DNA from: Victivallales bacterium
Lineage (GTDB): Bacteria > Verrucomicrobiota > Lentisphaeria > Oligosphaerales > Lenti-02
Assembly: GCA_018648945.1 (NCBI GenBank)
Contig: JABGQJ010000475.1
Location: 1 to 6,119 of the forward strand
DNA: 6,119 bases
Reading direction: 5' to 3'
Part shown: one piece after another, positions 1 to 5,702 of the stretch
Numbering within the stretch: the first letter of the stretch is position 1
Layout: every line of letters starts with the position of its first letter
Translations under genes and position numbers: made by a program
Notes under the pieces: model-generated
Database searches by the model: none
What the model saw: only the letters and a program-made list of their open reading frames with translations
What the model was told of the DNA's origin: nothing

Positions 1-2563
1 TGACCTCGGCCTCCCCTCCGCCTTGATCGCGGAGGAAGGCAAGCCGTTGGGTGCCCGAGGGCATGCCGCCGACTGCTGGGAAGTCGGTCCAGGCCGTGCC
101 GTCAAAGCAGCGGAAGCCAATGGGGTCGATGGCCGTGTCCCCGATCTTCGTACCATCGAGCCAGACTTGCGCCTCCGCCCCGTCGGAGTTGGCGGGCGGA
201 TCCCACACGAAGGCCGGCTCGGGAATCAGCGAGTGCCCGTGAATGGGGTTGTCCCCATCCGGCCCGGTGGCCCCCTCGTCGGGGCAGTGAACCGGGGAGA
301 CGAGGGTGGCCTTGGCGAGGGCAGTGGCGGTCTCGAACACAAGGGGGTTGTCGGTGGCATCCTCGGTATTGTGGACGTAGTCCGGCGTGAGGGTGTCGCA
401 GACCATGATGGTGTATTTCGTTCGGCCAGTCAGGTCGGTGATGGCGACGGAGGCGTCGGTGCCGGCGTACACGCAGCTCCAGGGGGTGCTCGTGATATAG
501 CCGCCGTTGCCGAGGTGCCCATCGTGGTTGTAGATGATCCCGTCGGAGGGTACCGGTTTGGGGTCCCCCGGATCGTCGGGGCGCACAAAGACGACCGAAT
601 GGCCCCAGACTCCGGGGGTCCAAGTGGCGATGGCCGTCGTGCCGGTGACGGCGGTCATGGTCACGCCGCTGGCTTGCCCCCGCAGCTCGAATGCTCCGGC
701 GTCAGGAAAGCTATCGTCGCGCGGGAAGCCGCGTTGGTCCGTGGCAAGGATCTTGGCTGCGGCCAGGAAGGTGGCGTCGATGGCCGGGCTACCCGGGTTG
801 GGGGCCATGGTCGGTGTCGGCCCACCGTTCGCGGAGAAGGCCTTGAGTTGAGGATCGACGAAGACACAGCTCCCATCGACCATCACGGTGGCGGGGGCGT
901 TGGGCAGGATGGAGTTGGCGATGGCGATGCCGGAGTAGAGGGAGTAGATGTCGGAGTCGAGAGCGCCGGTACTGGTTGCCAGCGTGCTGTTGGCCCAGAA
1001 CACGCTGTTGTAGAAGCTGACTTCTTCAGGCGGATGGCTGTAGCTGGCACTGGCGCTGAGCCCGCCGCCCTGGCCGTCGGTGGTGTTCCCGAAAACGGTG
1101 GTGTGGGTGGCGCTGAGGCCGCCGGATCCCAGCAGGCCAACCCCAATGCCCCCGCCGTTGCCGGCGGCCTTGTTCATCGCGACGGTCGTGTTCTGCATTG
1201 TCACCTGCACGTCGAAGAGGAAGATGGCTCCTCCTTCGCCGCCACCGCCACTGGAGGTTCCGGGCAGGCCCGGATAGCCGCCGGCGACAGCGAAGTAGCC
1301 GCCGAGCCCTGCCTGGCCGGCTTCGCCGGAGGCGTTCTCCATGAACGTCGAGCTCGTGATGAGGGTGGGCTCCGCATAGCAGTCCACGATCGCCAGCCCA
1401 CCGCCACAGCCCGAGACGGTGTAGTTGGCGACGTCGCTCCCCTTGCCGTTTCCCCCGTCGCCGCCCGTGCCGCCGTCTATGCTGGTATCTCCTCCATCGC
1501 CGCCCTCGCCGGCCGGACCCGCCTGGTTCCGCGAGAACCCGCTATCCATGATCGTGATGGAGGTGCTGATCCCCCCCAGGTAGAGGCCGCCGCCGCTGCC
1601 GCCGTGGGCCCCGTCGCCGCCTCTGCCGCCATCGCCTGTGTTGCTGTCGCCGCCGTCGCCGCCGCTGCCGCCGTTGCCGGCGACGTTGCGGTCGAAACGG
1701 ACGTGGTCGATGGTGACCGTATCGCAGTAGTTCGCGATCATCCCCCCGCCGTCGCCGCCGCTGACACCATTGCTGCCTGGCTCGCCGGCATCGCCGTCTG
1801 CCCCGTCCGGGCCGTCTCCGGCGGCGTTCTGGGCGATTGTGGAGTCCTCTACGAGCACGTCCATGCCATCCACATAGATCCCGCCGCCATCGCCACCTGC
1901 GTACACGTGGTTGCCGGCCCGGTTCCGGGCGATCTCACAGTTGCGGATTGCCAGGCGGTATGTGGCGCGATACTCGCCGCCGACGATGGTGGCCCGAATG
2001 CCGCCTCCCGACTGGTCGTCCCATTCCACGCCCGGGTCGTTGTCGGCGTTGCCACCTTCGATGGTGAAGCCATCGATGACGGTGTCCCTGCCGCGGGTTG
2101 ATGCCTGCCCGCCAGCCCCGGAGATATCAAGGACGCGGGCGGCATTGTCCTGCATGGACGCCAGAGTTGGCAGCTCGGTGACCCCGTCGACGACATCGTC
2201 GCTGTTGCGGTCGCCCGAGAGGATCGTGAGATTCTCCTTGGGTCGCCGGTCCGCAAGCTCGTCGCTGTCCGTCGCGGCGTTGGTCGCACTGGCCGGGAAG
2301 CCGCCGTACAGGCTCACCGAACTGTCGAGGCAGAAGCTGTTGTTCCCAGGGTCGGGCACGTAGATGCCGGCGGCGACCCAGACGTCACCACCGTCCAGGG
2401 CTTCGACCGCGTCGATGGCTGCTTGCAGGTTGCCCGTGGCATCGTCCCAACTGGTGCCCGACCCGGTGCCGTCCATCCTGACATAGAACACCTGCGCCTG
2501 GGCCGAGACGGTCAGGAGTGTCGCCAGAACGACTAGTAGAGGAAGGTGTCTTCTCGGGCACAT
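1..2563 (-). CDS. Secreted Pmp-like right-handed beta-helix protein with choice-of-anchor Q segment (3' end beyond window)
   Basis: The frame starts at ATG 2563 and stays open for 854 codons to the left edge, so the C-terminus is missing. Residues 1-23 look like a Sec signal peptide (basic MCPRRH start, Leu/Val core, AQA cleavage site). Residues 25-120 match the usual N-terminus of secreted beta-helix proteins (FYVRMDGTGSGTSWDDA, then GGDVWVAAGIYVP, SLYGGF, TILSGD). Residues 205-505 carry repeated [FIV]xxN and GG[AG][ILM] motifs (for example FDRN 290-293, FSRN 343-346, FMEN 407-410, GGAI 444-447), the hallmark of polymorphic outer membrane protein repeats, with long Gly-rich loops between them. 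Residues 570-627 match the choice-of-anchor Q pattern (DPQL, NGGPTPT, PGSPAID, TDQRGFPR, DAGAFEL). Residues 634-745 resemble a fibronectin-III module (TTAIATW, VYAGTDASVAITDL, KYTIMV). It is probably a surface adhesin or structural protein. No catalytic residues of a polysaccharide lyase are evident. The family call is firm; the function is unknown. Confidence 0.88.
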   Translation of the reverse strand, partial: MCPRRHLPLLVVLATLLTVSAQAQVFYVRMDGTGSGTSWDDATGNLQAAIDAVEALDGGDVWVAAGIYVPDPGNNSFCLDSSVSLYGGFPASATNAATDSDELADRRPKENLTILSGDRNSDDVVDGVTELPTLASMQDNAARVLDISGAGGQASTRGRDTVIDGFTIEGGNADNDPGVEWDDQSGGGIRATIVGGEYRATYRLAIRNCEIARNRAGNHVYAGGDGGGIYVDGMDVLVEDSTIAQNAAGDGPDGADGDAGEPGSNGVSGGDGGGMIANYCDTVTIDHVRFDRNVAGNGGSGGDGGDSNTGDGGRGGDGAHGGSGGGLYLGGISTSITIMDSGFSRNQAGPAGEGGDGGDTSIDGGTGGDGGNGKGSDVANYTVSGCGGGLAIVDCYAEPTLITSSTFMENASGEAGQAGLGGYFAVAGGYPGLPGTSSGGGGEGGAIFLFDVQVTMQNTTVAMNKAAGNGGGIGVGLLGSGGLSATHTTVFGNTTDGQGGGLSASASYSHPPEEVSFYNSVFWANSTLATSTGALDSDIYSLYSGIAIANSILPNAPATVMVDGSCVFVDPQLKAFSANGGPTPTMAPNPGSPAIDATFLAAAKILATDQRGFPRDDSFPDAGAFELRGQASGVTMTAVTGTTAIATWTPGVWGHSVVFVRPDDPGDPKPVPSDGIIYNHDGHLGNGGYITSTPWSCVYAGTDASVAITDLTGRTKYTIMVCDTLTPDYVHNTEDATDNPLVFETATALAKATLVSPVHCPDEGATGPDGDNPIHGHSLIPEPAFVWDPPANSDGAEAQVWLDGTKIGDTAIDPIGFRCFDGTAWTDFPAVGGMPSGTQRLAFLRDQGGGEAEV
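1058..1927 (-). repeat. Protein-level Pmp-like repeat array with Gly-rich loops inside the beta-helix gene
   Basis: Seven units of the form [FIV]xxN-x-[AS]-G ... GG[GA]-[ILM] start at Asn 214, 246, 293, 346, 410, 464 and 493 of the encoded protein (the last lacks the AG). Between the anchors lie Gly/Asp/Ser-rich stretches, up to 37 residues long. At the DNA level this gives an imperfect GGC/GCC-type trinucleotide texture, densest at about 1590-1700, but no exact tandem DNA repeat. Confidence 0.75.
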
Positions 2564-2571
2564 GGTCTTCG

Positions 2572-2575
2572 CCTC
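2572..2575 (-). promoter_or_regulatory. Shine-Dalgarno GAGG for the beta-helix gene
   Basis: The minus strand reads GAGG, then an 8-nt spacer (CGAAGACC), then ATG at 2563. This supports that start codon, and the signal peptide begins directly after it. Confidence 0.7.
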
Positions 2576-2659
2576 ATCGTGAGTTGCCACGAGTGCGTCG
2601 TTGCGCGTGGAGTGTCTGCCTGGGCAAGTCTACATGCACCCGCACCCAGTGGAACTCCA

Positions 2660-2687
2660 GTTGCGCAACCACGCATGAGCATGCGCG
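2660..2687. repeat. Two abutting palindromes in the gap between the FecR and beta-helix genes
   Basis: Positions 2660-2669 are the perfect 10-bp palindrome GTTGCGCAAC. Positions 2670-2687 form an inverted repeat on the minus strand (CGCGCAT, loop GCTC, ATGCGTG; seven pairs including one G-U). They lie 10-40 nt downstream of the FecR stop codon and about 100 nt upstream of the beta-helix start. No T-run follows on the minus strand, so this is not a classical intrinsic terminator. It could be an mRNA 3'-end structure or an operator for a promoter of the downstream gene; the sequence does not decide between these. Confidence 0.5.
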
Positions 2688-2697
2688 CGGCGTGGGG

Positions 2698-4314
2698 CTA
2701 CTGACCGACAGAAGCGGGAGTGGTCGTCGTGGCACTCGGGGTTACCGTGCCGGTGGCACCGCCGACCCCGATGTAGGAGTTGTCGGTCGTCTTGGCATTC
2801 CAGGAAGTGCCGATGGCCTGGGCGTTGTCGTAGATCGCGCCCTCGATCTTGGACTCGTCGGAGATGACGGTCTCGTTAGTGACACTGGTGCAGGAGCCCT
2901 GCACCGAACCGTCGGCGTTGACGTTGCCCGAGAACCTCATGGTCGGGCCGTCGTCGGTCGCGAAGTTGAATTCCCCAGTGAAGGACTCGCTGCGGAAATC
3001 CACCTCGTAGCGGGATGTGCCACCGAACCGGGTATTGCCATTCTTCAGGCACTGGGCGAACCCTGAGTAGGTGCCGTGGAAGTCCCCGCCGAGAATCATG
3101 TTGTCGTTCTCGTCGCGCAAGGCGTCGAGGTCAGTCTGTGGCAGGTCGGTGCCGATCCAGAGCCCGCGTATGGTCCGCGAGTCCCTGACGATGGAATTGG
3201 GATCGACAGTCGTCATCTCCCACTTGCCCCAGTTCATGGCGGCCTTTTCCTCCGGGGCCGGATCGATCGCGCTACCGGTGACGGCGACGACGGTATTGCC
3301 CAGGAGGTCCACGCCGTCGGAGATGGTGCCATTGGTGAACCCGAAGGCGAGGACCGGGAGGAGGAAGCCGTCGTCATCCCTGGCGGCGACGAAATTGGCG
3401 GCGGAGTGGACGCTGACGAGCATGCCGCCGTTGACGACTGTGTCCAGCCGCTCGTCACTGTCGATGGTGAGTTGGAGTTGGAGGAGTTCCGGCGATCCGT
3501 TGCGGTAGAGCCAGCCGGTCTGCCGGTCCTGCCCGATGGCGAAGCCGTTGAGGGTGAAATCACTCTCGGGGAGGAGGTCGGGGAGTTTCTTGTCCAGCGT
3601 CTTGGTGGGGTCCACGACGGTTCCCAGCAGGCCGCCCTCGCTGGTGCCCTGGCCGGCACGCGGGAACATGGCCCCCCGGAAGGAAAGCCGGATGCCGCGC
3701 AGGACGCGCACGCCAAAGCGCCCCATGGGCGACGGCATGGAGGGCGGGCCGCCCGGTGGCACGCTAAGCCCATCGCCCGGTGTGGTCAGCAAGCGGCTCA
3801 CCCCGTCGGCAGTCACGTCGATGGTCCCGCCGATGTTGGAGCCGAAGAAGACGATCATCGCTGTGCCGTCGACCACCTGCCCGCCGAAGGAGCAGCCGCG
3901 GATGCCGATACTGGCCGTGCCGGCTACCGTCTCGAAATTCTCGGGGGCGATGCGAGTGACTGCGCCACCAAGCACGCGGAAGAAGCCTTCCTTGATGTTG
4001 ATTTTCATGGCGCCTTTCTTGGCGCTGGGGTCATAGAGGTACTTGGTGATTACCAGCTCGGCTTTGCGCCCGATGCTGACGATGGAGTCGTCTTCGAAGC
4101 AGACCTGGAGTCGTCCGCGCGCACCGGTCTTGAGGGTGTCGCCCTCGAAGATGTCCTCCTTGATCTGCGGTTTTCTGGGCTTCTTGCCGGGGCGGATGAT
4201 GGAGACGTCGCCCCGCAAGGCGGTGATGAGGCCGGCACGCTGGGGAGCCGCACCCAAGGCCGCAAAGGCCAGGAGGAAAGCGAGGAAGGCGAGGGGATGT
4301 GGTCGAGAGATCAT
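2698..4314 (-). CDS. Secreted FecR-domain protein with C-terminal TbpB-like barrel domain, candidate Slam cargo
   Basis: 538 residues with TAG stop at 2698-2700. Residues 1-23 are a Sec signal peptide (Arg/His start, Leu/Phe/Ala core, GAA before P24). There is no lipobox Cys, so a soluble or non-lipidated export product is expected. Residues about 29-155 form a FecR domain: FEGDTLKTGARGRLQV (56-71), the strand ending SIGRKAELVI, and SIGIRGCSFGG (135-145). In the best-known FecR proteins this domain is part of a periplasmic anti-sigma regulator, but this protein has no N-terminal anti-sigma region and no separate membrane helix. A Pro-rich linker (about 182-197) leads to a middle region of unknown fold containing WGKW (362-365). 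Residues 409-522 (GTYSGFAQC, YEVDFRSESFTGEFNF, MRFSGNV, a late 'EGAIYDNAQAIGTSW' stretch) resemble the small barrel of transferrin-binding-protein-B-like cargo. The tail 523-538 is Thr/Ser-rich. The FecR call is firm and the barrel call is moderate. The gene lies 35 nt after the Slam-like gene, which suggests it is the cargo of that pore. Confidence 0.85.
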   Translation of the reverse strand: MISRPHPLAFLAFLLAFAALGAAPQRAGLITALRGDVSIIRPGKKPRKPQIKEDIFEGDTLKTGARGRLQVCFEDDSIVSIGRKAELVITKYLYDPSAKKGAMKINIKEGFFRVLGGAVTRIAPENFETVAGTASIGIRGCSFGGQVVDGTAMIVFFGSNIGGTIDVTADGVSRLLTTPGDGLSVPPGGPPSMPSPMGRFGVRVLRGIRLSFRGAMFPRAGQGTSEGGLLGTVVDPTKTLDKKLPDLLPESDFTLNGFAIGQDRQTGWLYRNGSPELLQLQLTIDSDERLDTVVNGGMLVSVHSAANFVAARDDDGFLLPVLAFGFTNGTISDGVDLLGNTVVAVTGSAIDPAPEEKAAMNWGKWEMTTVDPNSIVRDSRTIRGLWIGTDLPQTDLDALRDENDNMILGGDFHGTYSGFAQCLKNGNTRFGGTSRYEVDFRSESFTGEFNFATDDGPTMRFSGNVNADGSVQGSCTSVTNETVISDESKIEGAIYDNAQAIGTSWNAKTTDNSYIGVGGATGTVTPSATTTTPASVGQ

Positions 4315-4323
4315 GCGTGGAAT

Positions 4324-4328
4324 CCTCC
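4324..4328 (-). promoter_or_regulatory. Shine-Dalgarno GGAGG for the FecR-domain gene
   Basis: The minus strand has GGAGG followed by a 9-nt spacer and ATG at 4314, a near-ideal site that fixes this start. The hexamer CCGGAG occurs a second time 12 nt upstream (4337-4342), too far from the ATG to serve it. Confidence 0.8.
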
Positions 4329-4349
4329 GGAATAGTCTCCGGTCGCAGC

Positions 4350-5690
4350 TTAGAAGACGACGGTGGCACGGAGCCCCGTGAGGTGTCGGTCATAGTCGTA
4401 GAGATCCAGATTCGACAGGGATTTGGTGTATTCGTAGAAGAGACCGACACGCCAGGTCTCCACGCTCAACCATGAGGTAGTGAAGATCCGCTCGATGGAC
4501 GTGCCCAGGGCGTACTCCGTATCCCGCCGCCGGGAAGGGGAATAGACCCCAGGACTGTCGTACAGCGTCTTCCGGACGGAGGCGAAGACCTCGCCATGCA
4601 GTTTCCAGCGGCGGAGCAGTGGGCGGCGGAGGCGCAGCGCGGCGGCGAGGCGGTCGTAGGACTCGTCCGCATTATCGGTGTTGGCGAACCCATAGCTCAG
4701 CAAACCCGATACCAGGTTGTCCCCCAAAAGAATGGCCGGGACCAGGCGGACATGGCCGTAGGTGCCGTCACTGCCATCGTCATCGCTCTGGGTGAAGTCC
4801 CGTTGCATGAGTTCGGCTTCGGCGCGGATGGTGGCGTTGCGTGGGAGCCTCCAGGCAGTCCAGACGAGCCCCCCCCAGCCGCGCAGGTAGTCCTCGTAGT
4901 CCTTGTCCATGTAGAGGCCCCTGAGCATGATTCCCGCCGCGCCATTGTCAGCCAGCCGCAAGGCGGGGCCGATGCGGGCGCCAAGGACCTGAATGTCCAG
5001 ATCCTTCTGGTCGGCGTAGGCGACGTTGCCGGCATCGACCCGGGCCTGCCAGGCCAGCTTGGAGTTCCGGAGACGGTACTCGTAGTTGGCGGCAGCCCAG
5101 AACGCCAGGTAGCCATCCCGCTCGATGGGTACCTCAAGCGCGCCGTCAAGTCCCGGTATTTCCACGTCAAAGTAGACGCTTCCGGTGGGGCTGACGCGCG
5201 CATTGGAGTCGCGGGCCAGTTCGAGCCGGATCACGTAGTTCTGCAGGAAGACCCGGTCGCGCTTGGCGCGCTTCTCGTCAATGGCTTGGAGGAATCCCTC
5301 GATGTTCTCACGGACCTTGCCATCGGCTGCGCCATCGGCCAACACGGTCCGGAACTCCTCTTCCGCCGAGGCGAAGAGCCCCAGGGCGAAGTAGCTCTGG
5401 GCGAGTTCGAGGCGTGCCCGCCCAAGCGTGGGGTCGATGAGCAGGGCGTTCTGGAACATGACGATTGCCATCTCGTGATCGCCCATGCTGGCGGTGGCGA
5501 GCCCGAGGTAGGTGCAGGCGTCAGAGCTGTTTGGGTCGTCGCGGAAGGCTTTCTTGAGGACTTTGGCGGCCTGCTCGTGGCGGCCTGCTTCCCAGTGTGC
5601 GATTCCCTCCGCAAGCGGATCGCCGCGAAGCAATGCCGCGACCAGGAGAAGGCAGGCGAAGGGGAAGCGGAGTTGGCGGTTGTTCAGCAT
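4350..5690 (-). CDS. TPR and outer-membrane beta-barrel protein, Slam-like (DUF560; type XI secretion)
   Basis: 446 residues, ATG 5690 to TAA 4350. The same frame is open further upstream to 6068, but that extension has shadow-like composition (Ser/Pro/Arg/Ala-rich) and overlaps the previous gene; the SD and hydrophobic segment support the 5690 start. Residues 9-21 are the signal core, without a clear AxA site or lipobox. Residues about 24-121 hold roughly three TPRs (AEGIAHWEAGRHEQAAKVL; ACTYLGLATASMGDHEMAI; ARLELAQSYFALGLFASAEE). The motif VRENIEGFLQAI (126-137) follows, as at the TPR-to-barrel junction of Slam proteins. Residues about 150-446 are alternating, aromatic-rich strands with 'ARDSNARVSPTG' near the start and a terminal LRATVVF; the final Phe is the usual BAM recognition residue. 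Slam proteins move surface lipoproteins or soluble TbpB-barrel cargo across the outer membrane. The TPR plus barrel architecture is secure. Slam is the best fit, but another TPR-barrel exporter is possible. Confidence 0.85.
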   Translation of the reverse strand: MLNNRQLRFPFACLLLVAALLRGDPLAEGIAHWEAGRHEQAAKVLKKAFRDDPNSSDACTYLGLATASMGDHEMAIVMFQNALLIDPTLGRARLELAQSYFALGLFASAEEEFRTVLADGAADGKVRENIEGFLQAIDEKRAKRDRVFLQNYVIRLELARDSNARVSPTGSVYFDVEIPGLDGALEVPIERDGYLAFWAAANYEYRLRNSKLAWQARVDAGNVAYADQKDLDIQVLGARIGPALRLADNGAAGIMLRGLYMDKDYEDYLRGWGGLVWTAWRLPRNATIRAEAELMQRDFTQSDDDGSDGTYGHVRLVPAILLGDNLVSGLLSYGFANTDNADESYDRLAAALRLRRPLLRRWKLHGEVFASVRKTLYDSPGVYSPSRRRDTEYALGTSIERIFTTSWLSVETWRVGLFYEYTKSLSNLDLYDYDRHLTGLRATVVF

Positions 5691-5698
5691 GCGTATCG

Positions 5699-5702
5699 CC
5701 TC
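5699..5702 (-). promoter_or_regulatory. Shine-Dalgarno GAGG for the Slam-like gene, overlapping the preceding stop codon
   Basis: The minus strand reads ATTGAGGCGATACGC then ATG at 5690. GAGG shares two bases with the TGA stop (5703-5701) of the upstream gene, and the spacer is 8 nt. This favours the 5690 start over upstream in-frame codons and suggests translational coupling. Confidence 0.75.

Noticed and set aside
1590..1700. Microsatellite or CRISPR-like array in the GCC-rich stretch
   Set aside because: There are no constant-length repeats with unique spacers. The texture is explained by Gly codons (GGC, GGG, GGA) in the protein loops.
23..2101. 692-codon plus-strand open frame
   Set aside because: It is antisense to the beta-helix gene. 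Its translation is a Gly/Val/Ala/Asp-rich string without recognisable domains, signal peptide or SD, and it follows from the GC-biased codon use of the real minus-strand gene, which has clear family motifs over the same bases.
25..2563. Pectate lyase or other carbohydrate-active enzyme
   Set aside because: The beta-helix fold is shared with lyases, but the FxxN/GGAI repeats and the anchor-Q segment point to a surface protein, and no catalytic signature was recognised.
2627..2654. Possible promoter for the beta-helix gene (minus-strand TTCCAC, 16-nt spacer, TAGACT)
   Set aside because: Only the -10-like hexamer is reasonable and the -35 is poor. In GC-rich DNA such matches are common, so it is not listed as a feature.
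2660..2687. Rho-independent terminator after the FecR gene
   Set aside because: The hairpin is present but no T-run follows it on the minus strand.
3076..4335. 419-codon plus-strand open frame
   Set aside because: It is antisense to the FecR-domain gene and acidic, Gly/Asp/Glu-rich and domain-free. The minus strand has the signal peptide, the FecR motifs and a strong SD.
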